Below are positions 23,255-35,448 of a DNA stretch of 64,000 nucleotides, piece by piece. Source of the DNA: Moringa oleifera (lineage: Eukaryota; Streptophyta; Magnoliopsida; Brassicales; Moringaceae); contig JAJFZO010000485.1 of NCBI GenBank assembly GCA_021397835.1, forward strand, positions 1-64,000. Direction: 5' to 3'. The translations under genes were made by a program, and so were the position numbers. Every line of letters begins with the position of its first letter. The stretch's first letter is position 1. The notes under the pieces are model-generated. The model saw only the letters and a program-made list of their open reading frames with translations. It made no database searches and had not been told where the DNA came from.

Positions 23255-25312
23255 AGTGGTTTTTAGGAATGCTTGGATGTTATTTTATTAAGCTAAGAGC
23301 TCTTAGGAACCTGGGAACAAGCTCTAACTAAAACTTGTTTAAACTTAGGTAAGCAATATTCTACATGGCTTGCATATATGGATTTTGTTGTAACATGTAC
23401 TCGGTTGAGTCTTTACGTTGCAAGTTTTAGGATATAATTTTGATAAAATATTTGTAATCTCCATTCTAAAAAGTTTGGTACTCAGAATTTTTAGTTGATT
23501 GACAATCTTTTGATTCTGCCTAAGAAGTATTAATCTTTCTATACGGATTGCATTTTACATTTTTTTAAATGATTCAAATCCAAATCATGAGGATTAAAGG
23601 GCAATTATTAACAATTTAAAGATTCAAGATCTTATTATTAATGAACAATTGATTTTTTTATCTTCTATTGAGGAGGAAGCTGATTTTGGTAAGCAAAATG
23701 TGCTCAATTCTAAGGCTTGACCTCACCTGCTTTTAATTTTATATCGATCACTTCTCCAAAGAAAAAGATTTTTCTCTTTTGTCTTTGGAACATAGTCAGT
23801 ATATCTAGTTCTCATGCATTCTAGGGTAAGTTGTGTGCTAAGACACCTATTTTCTTTGCTTAACATAATCTATCTAATTTTCTATATATCAAGCTTGAAT
23901 AGGTCATCTTCAGGGCAAGTCCTTGCTCGGTTGTAAGGTCAACCAAGACAGATAGCTACGCCCAAGAGTTCGTTAGATTAGGAAGCCTTAATAGGGAAGA
24001 TGACTTAGTCTCAATCATCTTTTTTTCTTTGATTAAAACAAGGAAAGAAAAAAAAAAAAGCTCATGTGATGGGGTCAACTCCCACAAGAGCACACATGAA
24101 TCATTAATCAGCTGCTTTCAAAAATAAACTAAAAAAGAAAAAATAAATTCCATGAATTAGAAGACCTAATCCCCAAACCCGTCTCTCATTAACGAAAGCT
24201 GCCTATCTCGTTTCGTTGAACCTCTGCTAGTATAGCACGAATTCCATGAATTAAAGACCTATTTCCCAAACCTATCTCTTAGTAGCAAAAGCTAACTATC
24301 TTGTTTTGTTGAAACTTTGCTAGTATAGCACAGTAGGTCTATGCCATATCCTGATTTTTGGATAGTTTAGTTTGAAATCTTTCCTTGTTTCTCTGTTTTT
24401 TCTTCAAATATGAAGGTTTTTATTCGATCTGCTTTCTGAAGAAAGAAGCAGTTTGAGAGAGAAGGGACAGAAAGAAGAGGATGAGGAAGAAAGTGCTAAA
24501 GGCATGAACTTTATTGTTTGAATAGCTATCAACGGTCGTATTTTGAAAACATGCATAAAATATGTATGGTTTTTCATTCAAATAAAAATAATAATTTATT
24601 AATTAATTTTATTATTATTATTATTTAAAATTAACATAACTTTTAATTTTAAAATATAAAAATTATAAAATAATTAATTTAATAAAAAAATAAATAATTT
24701 AAAACTCAAAAATTATTTACAAATAAAAAGTTTCACAAAAAAATTTGAAAATTAAAAACACAAGTGAAAATCACAAAGTTACAAAAATATTTAAAAATAA
24801 TATTGATTAATATAATTTAATAATTAATTTATATTAAATAATTTTTAAAAAAATTATTTATAAAAAATTATTATTACATAACAAAATATTCACAAAAAGA
24901 TCAAAATTAACAATAATATCTAATAATCATAGTAGACAAATTTTAACCAAAATTTTTAAATGTTACCAACAAAGAAAAAGCAATAATAAATCATAATTTA
25001 ATGAAATATCGAATGAAAACTCATATACATACTTATTCCAAATCAAAGAAAACGTAGTAAAACCAATGACAAAATTGTAACTCAATATAATTTTTAATTA
25101 AAAATAAAATTACTGAAAAAATAAGTAAAAAATTAAAAATACCTGACAAAATAAAAATAAATTTAAAAATCTAAAGTAACTACAAAAGATAAAAAATAAA
25201 ATAAAACATAAAATATATCAAAGAAAATCATAAAAAATAAAAAAATCAGATAAAATAAAAATAAAAAAATTAAAATATAATAATTCAAAAAAAATAAAAA
25301 AGTAACTACAAG
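23255..25312. other. 3' flank of the RNase H pseudogene grading into AT-rich repeat (left arm)
   Basis: No gene is seen. 24165-24330 contains an imperfect tandem pair of ~85-bp units (GACCTAATCCCCAAACC... / GACCTATTTCCCAAACC...). From about 24560 the DNA is extremely AT-rich, and at 25100-25300 it matches the AT-rich repeat at 50440-50600. It ends sharply at the GC-rich satellite. Confidence 0.6.
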
Positions 25313-26510
25313 CACGTCAACCAAGGTAAAGGTGCCTACACCAGCCAGACTCTCGTTGTTGTCCTTATATTGTGTGCCTAGTGAGCGTGGCACGAGCGTC
25401 ATTTTGCTTAGGCCATGGCCATGGGAGGTGAGCCACGGCTACCCCCAACAGGCACGCATGGGCGGAAGGTGCTGCGTGCTAGAGTACAAGGTGCACCAGC
25501 CAAGTCAAGGGCACCCCAGGCAAGCTGGACCCTCATCGCTGTCCCTCGATAGTGTGCTAAGCCAGCGTGCCATAAGCGTAGCGTTGCTTGGACGATAGGC
25601 ATAGCAGGTGAGCCATAGTTGCCTTCACCAGGCATGACATGGGCATAAGGCATAGCGTGTAGCCACACAGGATGCGCTAACTAATACAAGGGTGCCTCAC
25701 GTAAGTCAAACCCTCATCGTAGTCTCTCGGTAGTGTGCCAAGCGAGCGTGCCATGAGTGTCGTGTCTCATGGACCATGGCCACAGACAGAGAGCCACGAT
25801 TGCCTTCAACAGGCAAGACATGGGCGAATGGCCCAACATGCAGCCGCATAAGGCGCCATGCGAGCCCGACCCTCATCACTATTTTGTAATAGTGAACCCA
25901 CCGAGTATGCCACAAGAGTCACGTTGCTTGGACCATAAGGATAGGAGGCGAGCCTCGACTGCCCAGAGTAGGAAAGGCATGGGTGAAAGGCCCAGCGTGT
26001 GGCCGCATGGGGAGCGCCAGCTTTGCCATAGACACCTCATATAAGCCAAACTCTCGTCATTGTCCCTCGATCGTGTGCCCAGCAAGTGTGTCACGAGGGC
26101 CACGTAGCCTCAACCATAGGCACGGAAGGTAACCTACTATTGCCCCTTACAAGTTTAACATGGGCAAAAGACTTAATGTGCGATCGCATAGTGCACGCCA
26201 GCCAAGCCAATAGCACCCACAGGAGCTTATCATCCAATCTACATTGTGCTTATGGCATGCTCACTTGGCACACTATCGAGGGATAGCGATGAGGGTCCAG
26301 CTCTCTTGGGGTGCCTTTGGCTGATGCACCTTGTATGCCCACACACAAGGCATTCCGCCCATGCGTGCCTGTTTGGGGGTAGCCATGGCTCGCCTCCTGT
26401 GCCAATGGCCTAAGCGAAATGGCGCTCGTGGCACGCTCACTAAGCATATAATATAAGGACAACAACGAGGGTCTAGCTCGCGTAGGCGCTTTTACCTTGG
26501 TTGAAGTGCT
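25313..26510. repeat. GC-rich ~181-bp satellite at the centre of the inverted duplication
   Basis: About six and a half degenerate monomers. Those up to about 26240 run in one orientation (CCAAGCCAAGGGC...), and those at about 26250-26510 in the other (TTGGCTTGGCTGG...). The flip near 26240 is the symmetry point of the inverted duplication, offset by the ~690-base unmatched loop at 25576-26261. Open frames here on both strands are by-products of high GC content. Confidence 0.85.
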
Positions 26511-28545
26511 TGTAGTTACTTTTTTAATTTTTTTGATTTTATAATATTTTAATTTTTCATTTTTATTTTGTCTAATTTTTTCTCTTTTTTGATTTTCTTT
26601 GATATATTTTATATTTTATTTCATTTTTCTTATCATTTATAGTTACTTTGGATTTTTAAATTTTTTATATTTATTTTGATTTTATTAGGTATTTTTAATT
26701 TTTTACTTATTTTTTAATGATTTTATTTTTAATTAAAAATTGCATTGAGTTACGATTTTATCATTGTTTTTATACCTTTTCTTTAGTTTAGTGTAAGTAT
26801 TTGTATGAGTTTTCATTCAATATTTCATTAAATTATAGTTTTTTATTACTTTTTTTTTCATCGGTAACTTTTAAAAATTTTGGTTAAAATTTGTCTACTA
26901 TGATTATTAGATATTATTGTTAATTTTGATCTTTTTGCGAATATTTTGTTATGTAACAATAATTTTTTAAAAATTATTTAATATAAATTAATTATTAAAT
27001 TATAATAATCAATATTATTTTTAAATATACTTGTAACTTTGTGATTTTCACTTGTGTTTTTAATTTTAAAATTTTTGTGAAACTTTTTATTTGTGAATAA
27101 TTTTTGAGTTTTAAATTATTTATATTTTTATTAAATTAAATATTTTAAAATGACATATTTTAAAATAAAAAATTATTTTAATATTAAATAATAATAAAAT
27201 TAATTAATAAATTATTATTTTTATTTGAATGAAAAACTATACATGTTTTATGCATGTTTTCAAAATATGACCATTGGTAGCTATTTAAACAATAAAGTTT
27301 ATGCCTTTAGCACTTTCTTCCTCCTCTTACTCTTTCTCTCCTTTCTCTCTCAAAACCTCCTCTTTCTTGAGAAAGCGGATCAAATAAAAACCTTCATATT
27401 CGAAGAAGAAATATAGAAACAAGGAAAGATCTCAAACTAGACTACCCGAAACCTAGGATATGGCATATAGCTACCATGTTATACTGGCAAAGCTTCAAAA
27501 AAACGAGTTAGTTAGCTTTCGCTACTGAGAGATGGGTTTGGGGATTAGGTCTCTTAATTTATGGATTCATGCTACACTAGCAGAGGTTCAATAAAATGAG
27601 ATAGGTAGCTTTCACTAATGGGAGATGGGTTTAGGGATTAGGTCTTCTAATTCATGGAATTTATTTTTTCTTTATAGTTTCTTTTTGAAAGCAGCTAATT
27701 AGTAATTCATGTGCACTCTTGTAGGAGTCGACCAGACCATATATGCTTTTTTTCTTTCCTTATTTTAATCAAACAGAGAAAGATGATTGAGACTAAGTCA
27801 GCTTCCTTGTTAAGGCTCCCTAATCTAACGATCTCCTGGGCTTAGCTTTCTGTCTTGGTTGAACTTACAACCGAGCTAAGAATTGCCCTAAAGATGACCC
27901 ATTCGAACTTCATATATAAAATATTAGATAGATTGTAAGTAAAGAAAATAGGTATCTTAGCACACAACTTACCCTAGGGTGCATGAGAACTAGATATACT
28001 GACTATGTTTCAAAGACAGAAGAGAAAGATCTTTTTTCTAATAAGTGATCGATACAAAATTAAAACCGGGTGAGGTCAGGCCTTGGAATTGGGCACTCTT
28101 TGCTTACCAAAATCAGTCCCCTCCTCAATAGAAGAGAAAAAAAAAGTCAATTGTTAGTTAATATTGAGATCATGAATCTTTATGTTGTCAATAAATTGCC
28201 ATTCAATCCTCGTGATTTAGATTTGAATCATTTAAAAAAATATAAAATGCAATCCCCATATACAGACCAATACTTCTTAGGTAGAATCAAAAGACTGTCA
28301 ACCAACTAAAAACTCTGAGTACCAAACATTTTAGAATGGAGATTACAAATATTTTATTAGAATCATATCGTAAAACTTGCAACGAAAAGACTCAACTAGG
28401 TACATACTGCAACAAAATCCATATATGCAGGCCATGTAGAATATTGCTTACTTAAATTTAAACAAGTTTTAGTTAGAGCTTTTTCCTAGGTTCCCAAGAG
28501 CTATTAGCTTAACAAAATAACATCCAAGCATTCCTGAAACCACTA
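26511..28545. other. AT-rich DNA and 3' flank, right arm
   Basis: No gene is seen. 26511-27230 is AT-rich repeat. 27230-28545 mirrors the 3' flank of the left-arm RNase H remnant, including the ~85-bp unit pair at about 27500-27660. The third copy (38963 onward) lacks about 0.5 kb corresponding to 27650-28165. Confidence 0.55.
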
Positions 28546-31330
28546 TTACCATATCATATCAACAAAAGGAACGTGGTGCCCTATAACACTGTGCTTCTTA
28601 TCATGGACCGCTTCAACTTGACCATCTACATACGCATCAACAAATAAGAAACACCATAAACCATGAAAACTGTAACAATTAAATGAACATTAAAGGTTTT
28701 TACCCCCAAGATTGATAGCTAGATTTGCTTGAGCATCAACATCAGAGTTCCACTCCTTGAAAACAAACAAACACGTGTTACTTGTAACCATAAAATTTGT
28801 GTGGATACATACTCGTAGTTACAGAATTATAAACTGCAAAATGATTAGTTGATACATCCATAAAATAATTCAGTCCCATAGCCATAATGATAAGTAAATA
28901 AAATTAGAAGAAAATGATCACAAATATTTTGTAAATGATTATAATTTGCATATACCCTCTCAACCATGCAGGGATCATTTCTACAAATTAAAATAGGGAC
29001 TACAATTAAGAGCCAAAAAATTCAATACCATCCATCCATAATAAATGGCAGTTCGAATATTTATATGCGTGTTTGTGTCTTTTATGCATCTTTGAATCTA
29101 TAATTATTGTGAACTAAAAAGGGTATAAAAGATGAAATGCATGCCCCTTCTCCCCTTAAAATCTTCTCATGTGCATATTCAACATTTGATGACACCTAGG
29201 TTTGGCATAAATAAGTCTGATTTTCTATCTCATTTTTCAGTTTCTCAATTCTTCTTTTTTGGCTTTTAGTTTATTTCTCTTCCTCCTTTCACTATACTTC
29301 TTTTTCCTCATTTCTCCTTTAAACTCGCTCAGGGCAAAGTCATTTTTACGTGCTTAACTTTGCTTTTCTTTTTTCAGCATTAAAATAAAGAAATATTAGA
29401 AGAAAGATGAACAGGCATCACAAGACCTGCATAGTCTTCATAGGCACAAATGTGTTTAAATCCTTTCTTAATAGCATACTTCATTCCTAAAATGACAGCT
29501 TGATATTCAATAACTTATTTATTGTGACGCTCATCCTTCATACAATTGATAGACCTATCAACACCCAATGTCAAACAAAGCTTCATTTATCAGAGGACAT
29601 TATAACCTAAGAGTGCACTTGAAGCAACTTCATACAACACTTCCATCTTCGGCACATAGAACAGCTCCTGCACTAGCTTGTCCAAGATTCCCTTTTGAGG
29701 CACCGTCAAACACAAGAATATAGGATTGTTGTGAATGGACACAAAATCATTGTAATTTATATCCCAATTAATTTAATCTACTTATTACATCATGCCATAC
29801 GATGTTTGCTTGCAAAAAAAATACCAAAAAAATCAACACACTTATTATAAAACAGTTGTAAGTAGAAAAGCTAGCATCGAGGTATGAAAATCTAGAAACT
29901 CACACCACAAGGCAATATAGGAAACCTGAATTTATTAGTTACAGATAAAATATTTTAATTCATCAAATTCCATTGAAACGATAGTAATTGCCATAAAAAA
30001 GAAAAAAAATCCAATGGATACATATTTGTAATGAGTAATTAGAATAAAAACAGGTACTGGGGTTTTATGATATGAGATACACATAGATAGACATTATTTA
30101 ACAATGATAGCAGCTACATCCAATAGTAGTACTCGAGATGACAATGCCATGAAAAATGGTTAGTATCAACGATATAAACTCACACAATTAGAAGAAACTA
30201 CTTTAGGCCAAACAGAATTACCTACTTTTGAATATTTCTTTAAAGAATTTGTTGAAAATGAAGTTGATCCACCAGCACCTCGCAAAACAAAAGACATAAG
30301 TGAGAAATTATTGCTAGAAACAATATAGTTGTTTAATTAGTGACCCAGGCAGAGAGGGAGTCGGGGAAAGCAAATAAGCAGGTCAATATAATCCATGTTG
30401 TTTAAAAGTTGAGATGCAATAGTACAATGCTAATATCACAATTTCTTTAGCTAATTAAATAATCACAACAAAAATTTTGCTACTCTAGTTAAAAGAAGAT
30501 TACTTCATAATCATTTCAAAAATGTTTATCTAGTTTCAAATCTGATTAATACATGGGTGGAATAGGAGAAACATATCAAGATTGGTATTTGGCATGGCTG
30601 CAAGTTCTTCATTTAAAGGAAACTTCATAAATCCAATGTGTTCACAAAGTGTTCTGTATGCATACACATTTACTATGATTCTCTACTCACAAAAAAATTT
30701 TGGTTCAAGAATTTCACGCAATCTCTTAGGAGAATCTTCATCAAACATTTTTCCCTTCGAGGAAGATGGTTGTTTAAAAAAAAAAAACACGATCAATATA
30801 AAAGATAATTATTTTATCATACATTGGCTGCTTGAACACCTAACATAATCTATACTGTTGAAGGAATATAAATGACCAAATGATTCAACATCATGTTCAA
30901 TGAATAAATAGTTGGGAAACGCTAAAAACTCTACAATATCATAAGTTATATGTCAAAAATATATGCATTTTAAAATTTTCATTATTAAAAAAATGTCAAT
31001 GCAGACAAAATTTCAAGCCAAGATGTAGGTCGAAAGGAAAGAATCTAGCCATTTGTTAGCAACTGCTCTTGAGCACTGAAAAATTGGTGTTCAACCTAGA
31101 AGATCAATCTTCTCAAGTTTTTTGTTTCTTTTCCTATAAGGATTGGATGAACTATGTTTAACCTAAAATAGGCAAGGAACAAGTTTGCCAAACACATCAT
31201 CTTTAACATAATCGACATGGAAAAAATAGGCAGCATTGCCCATGAAAGACAAGGAACTCTTCAGCCTTTGAAGGCAAACCATACCCTTCGTATAAACCTG
31301 TAAAAGGACTGGACACCTATATCGAAAAAA
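28546..31330 (-). pseudogene. RNase H1-like pseudogene, right-arm copy
   Basis: Minus-strand exon remnants are: hybrid-binding exon about 31325-31142; RNase H exon with VFDGASKGN about 29725-29612; the YAIKKGF-type exon about 29570-29428, now frameshifted; and the last two exons at 28762-28708 and 28632-28548. The exon corresponding to 22735-22843 is deleted: sequence jumps from TACCCTCTCAACC to ATGCAGGGATCATTTCT near 28960-28980. Exon 1 is also gone. This is the most damaged of the three copies. Confidence 0.75.
29726..31141. other. Intron-derived spacer of the right-arm RNase H copy
   Basis: Mirrors the 1.4-kb intron at 20450-21894 of the left arm. No exon is recognised in it. An open frame at 30582-30848 (+) is antisense to the intron and has no recognisable motif. 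Confidence 0.55.
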
Positions 31331-32419
31331 AGGCATTTGCATTCTATAGAAAAAAGAGGTAAACTAATAAGAATTCTATTAATGTAGATCTCTGAGATGT
31401 TTTACCTATATGCATTACCAATTCAATAATTAATACCATATTTTATCCTGAAAAAGCAATTATGCTAAAGAAATGAAGGATCAACATCACTCACGTCCAA
31501 AGAAACACATACAACTGACTTAAGTCACACAAACCCACACAAAAAAAAAAAAAAAAGAAGAAGAAGAAAAGCAATAAAAATCCCATATGAAAACAGTTGC
31601 TAAAGATAAAACATGACAATGGCTACTTGGAGGCAAGGGAATCAAGATCCTGCTGATTTTACAATATATACTAATAAGTGATAATTTAATAAAATTAATG
31701 GTTAAAATTTTATATATTTATTTTTATTATATTAATATAATAAATTTTGAAAATAATCGATGATTTCTTTTTTTTTTAAAAAAAAAAGCATAAGTAGGAT
31801 CCTTTTCATGTTGAAAAGATTAATGGAAAAATTTTGAATCCATTGGAAATAAAGAACAATCTCTTCACATTCCATTAATACTTTAAACTAGACAAGTATA
31901 TAGCCTGTCTTATGCTATCTAAGTAAAATTATGAATGGACATACTGAACCAAACATCATATTTGTAACTAAAGGACATTACATTTTGAAGATACAAATTC
32001 TTTTACTAGCACTACACAATGATCATGACTAACAGTGGCAGTGGCAGTGGCAGTGCCAGTGGCATCTTATCAGGCAAGCACCTAATAGAGGATGAAAGAG
32101 CTAATACACGTATTAGTACCAGTGACATGTTATAAGGTGAGCCTAACAAGATGGAAAAGCTAATATATGTATCAGTGAATTTACACAATGCTGTTGTTTG
32201 CTCCCTAAGTAACTTGCTCTTATATCATGTATATGCATTCTCATTTTTTTAAAATCCTTTTTTTTTTTTGTAGAAAATGGGGCTAAATGGTGGTGAATTA
32301 AGATTCATGAGAATTCTTCTTTTTGAGAGAGTGAAATAGCTATCCCTGAAACTTTATGTTCAATAATATGATGATGTGACCAAGGCATGTAAGAAGAAAA
32401 CATCACCAGAATCTGTGCC

Positions 32420-32547
32420 AACATTGATGGGGTCATTGACTCATACAAATCTCTATTGGCTCGTACAATCTTCAAGAATTTTGTGAGGTCATAAGACTTG
32501 AAGTGTCTCCCACAATACAAGCTTAAATCCAGAGGTGTTTTTTCATC
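32420..32547 (-). pseudogene. EMB506: EMB506-like last exon, right-arm copy
   Basis: A TTTTAG acceptor precedes DEKTPLDLSLYCGRHFKSYD on the minus strand, then LTKFLKIVRANRDLYE. It corresponds to 18277-18390, but an extra T just before the old stop carries the frame past it. No other EMB506 exon lies in this arm, so the inverted segment broke inside the preceding intron. Confidence 0.8.
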
Positions 32548-32945
32548 CTAAAACACAGCAAGCAAATCACTATTACATTCTAACTATACATTCTAACTAA
32601 AAATTACAAAAAGATAGTCTACTTTAATTCTCCTCTGCCTTCACTAAGAGTATAGCTTCTGCATGCAAAAACCTCTTCAAATTTAGGTGAGAAAAGTAGT
32701 CATGTTCCTGCTTCATGTTTTCGTAAATGCAGCTTGTCAACTTATGGGTTAGCGAAACATACATTTGGAAAGAGGGTTTTCTCTCCTTTTATTATTATTT
32801 TTTTCCTTCTTTAGTTAGGGAAGGGATTACTAAAATACAACAGATAGTGTATCTACGAACAGAAAAGAAGTGTGATGACTATTATCTATCTGACATGTGG
32901 TAAATAGAGAGCACAGCTCAAACAAGAGATGAGGAGTAATTGAAA

Positions 32946-33210
32946 AAAATAAAGTGATTAAAAGAAAATAAGTTAAAGAAACTAAAAACATTGAATAAAA
33001 TAAAAACTAAATGCATGAAAAAATATAAAAAATTAAAGTAACAAAAAAACAAAGAAATCGAAAAAAATCAAGACAATACATATTTAAAAAATGCAATAGT
33101 AAAGAAACAAAACTCTTTGCAAAGTAACAAAATATTTATTTGAAAAAAATTATAAAAATAAATTTTCAAATTTTCAAAAAAATATATCATGCAAAATCAT
33201 TAAAACAAAA

Positions 33211-33241
<31 letters not shown>

Positions 33242-34940
33242 TCTAATAAAATCTAAAACTTAAAAAATTTGAAAAAATTGAAAAACACAAAAAAATTTAA
33301 AATAAAAAATGAGAAAAAATGACAAAATATTTATAATTCAAATTTAAAATAATTCAAAAATCATAAAATATTCTATAAAAAAATTTAAAATTATATTTGC
33401 ATTAATCTTTGAAAGAAAATGTAATAAAATTATAATAAATTAAATAGTAAAAAAGTAAAAATATAATAAAGAATATAAAAATGTCTAAATAAATAAATAA
33501 AAGTATAAAAATTAAAATAAATTTTAAAGCTTAGATGAATAAAAAATAAAAAGTAAAAAATATATAAAAATAAATAAATTAACAAAATTGCAATCGCTTG
33601 GCAAGGTTTAAAATTTGTCATTTTGTTGAATTAAAGTAGTCAAAAATTAAAATAAAATTCAAAGCTTAGTAACTTTATTTTTCTTATTTTTTATTTTATG
33701 TGATTTTTTAGTTTTTTATTTATTTTTACTTATCAGTGTTGCTCATAAAATTTTTATATTTTTTAATCTTTTTAAAATTTGTATCGTCTTTGACTATTTT
33801 AATACAATATAATAGAAAACATTAAACCTATAAAGTGGTTGTAATTTTATTAGTTTATTTATTTTTTTAGTTTTTTATTATATTTTACATTTTATTTATC
33901 TAATTTTAAATTTTATTTTATTTTTTACATTTATTTATTTATTTATTTATTTTAGATACAATTTATATTTTTGTTGTATTTGTATTTGTTATTGTTGGAT
34001 TTATTGTAATTTTATTACATTTTTCTTTAAAAGATTAAATCTAAACAAAAATTATTTTTAATAAAATATTCTATGATTCTTGAATTGTTTTTCTGTTTTA
34101 CAATATTTTTTCTATTTTTTGTACTTTTTCGGTTTTTTATTTTTTGTGTTTTTTCTTTTTGTGTTTTTTATTTTTTTAATATTTTAGATTTTACTACCTT
34201 TTATTTTTTATTTTAATTAATTTTTTAATGATTTTGCATGATATGTATTTCTTTCCAAATTAATATTTTATTTTCCACTATTATTTCCAACAAAATCTAT
34301 TTTTTTGTTTTCCAAAGAGTTTTATTTATTTATTATTATTTTTTAAAATATAAATTGTCTTTTGTTTTTAGATTTTTGGATTCTTTCTTTTTTCTTTTTG
34401 GTTATTTGATTTTTTAAAAAAAAATTTGATTTTTTTTATTTTATAGAGCGTTTTTAGTTTCTTTAACTTATTTTTTTAATAACTTTATTTCTCTTGAATT
34501 TTTTTAGTCTATTTTTTTAGTTTATTTTTAATAATTTATGAAATTTTATTTTGTAATTTTTTATACTTTTTATACTTTTTAATTTTAATTTAATTTTATT
34601 ATTTTTAATAAATTTTTGATATATTTTAAAAAAATTTATTTTATATTTTAATTTAGTAAAATTATAAATACTAGACATCTCCAATTGGTTGCAATTTTGT
34701 CACTTTGTTTAGTTTTTAAATTTTTTTTGCTACTTATTTTTTATTACATTTGTGAATTTTATTTTATTTTTTAAACTTATGATTATTTATTTGTTGTAAA
34801 TAATTTTATATTTTGTTAAATGTTTATTTTATTTATAGTTTGATTTATTGTATTTTTATTACATACTTCTTTAAAAGATCAATGCCGTTTAAAATTAATT
34901 TTTAAAAATAGTTTTGAATTGTTTTAAATTATTTTAAAAC
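32946..34940. repeat. AT-rich repeat block A
   Basis: Nearly all A/T. The first ~650 bases are A-rich on + and the rest T-rich, with internal symmetry: CAAAACTCTTTGCAAAGTAAC at about 33108 is mirrored by TTTTCCAAAGAGTTTTA near 34310. A marker phrase, GTTGCAATTTTGTCACTTTG or variants, recurs at 33836 and 34689, and inverted at about 33581. The block matches 58300-60285 in direct orientation and 49170-51390 in inverted orientation. No gene is present; the open frame at 33430-33621 is low-complexity. Confidence 0.75.
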
Positions 34941-35448
34941 AAGGCAGAAATTGAAACTTTTTGTGCCCAATATGGACATCAAAAAACATGAGCTCCCTCC
35001 ACCAAAAAGAAAGTAATGACCCAGTTCATGCCTTATAGGCCCCTTAGGACATATCAACCTTTCAAAAAATCTAGTAAACAGGATAAGAAATCCAAAAGGC
35101 CTATAAAGAAATGGCCAATCATTAGATGTTTTAAATGTGGTAAGATAAGACATTATGTAAGGAATTGTAGAGTATGTGAAAAAATCAGTGAATTAGAAAT
35201 ACAAGAAGAAATAAAAGATAACATACTTCGTATATTAGCCAAAGAGGACATGTCCCAAGGCAAAAGTGAAAATATAGAGGAACAAGATTAAAGTGGTTCA
35301 GAAACCTTAGATGAAGTATGTAGTGAAGGCATCTGTGAATGCAAAATGATCAACATGGTTAGTAAAAAAGAACTGTTAGTTGACATTATTGATAAGATAG
35401 AAGATCCAAAAGATAAAAAAAGAATATTTATTAAAATTAAAACCCCTT
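34941..35448 (+). pseudogene. Endogenous pararetrovirus coat-protein fragment (Caulimoviridae-like), copy A
   Basis: A basic Lys/Arg/Pro-rich segment precedes a zinc knuckle with CX2CX4HX4C spacing (CFKCGKIRHYVRNC, about 35137-35178). An acidic, coiled-coil-like region follows (EISELEIQEEIKDN is close to what is seen here). This is the C-terminal layout of caulimovirid coat proteins. A frameshift lies upstream of 35016 and a stop after codon 91 at about 35289. The fragment ends abruptly at CCCCTT (35443-35448), where satellite begins. The copies at 60290 (direct) and 49135 (inverted) show that the rest of the virus, from the protease onward, has been lost here. A Ty3-type gag is the alternative. 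Confidence 0.65.

Larger units (their letters stand above)
17890..25575 (+). repeat. Left arm of a ~7-kb inverted duplication
   Basis: This interval matches the reverse complement of 26262-32945. It covers the last EMB506 intron and exon, most of the RNase H1-like pseudogene, AT-rich DNA and the first ~260 bases of GC-rich satellite. The arms differ by many substitutions and several indels, the largest being the loss of about 0.85 kb near 19.1-20.0 kb and about 150 bases around 22.75 kb in the right arm. A third copy of the distal half lies at 38080-42850. Confidence 0.85.
26262..32945 (-). repeat. Right arm of the inverted duplication
   Basis: Reverse-complement match to 17890-25575. From left to right it holds satellite, AT-rich DNA (26510-27230), the 3' flank, the RNase H remnant, the gene spacer, and the last EMB506 exon and intron, ending near 32945 in GAGATGAGGAGTAATT, which mirrors GTTACTACTCATCTTC at about 17898. 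It lacks RNase H exons 1 and 5. Confidence 0.85.

Noticed and set aside
24165..24330. ~85-bp repeated pair considered as tRNA genes.
   Set aside because: No cloverleaf or B-box (GGTTCNANNCC) that I can read; it is a simple imperfect tandem duplication in a 3' flank.
33430..33621. Hydrophobic minus-strand frame in AT-rich block A resembling a membrane protein.
   Set aside because: Phe/Leu/Ile/Tyr-rich translation of low-complexity A/T DNA; not conserved as a frame in blocks D and E.
34941..35448. Zinc-knuckle fragment as an LTR-retrotransposon gag.
   Set aside because: Not excluded, but the basic segment before and acidic segment after the knuckle, the following protease in copy E, and the absence of LTRs or tRNA primer site fit a pararetrovirus coat protein better. 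Decisive test: profile search.
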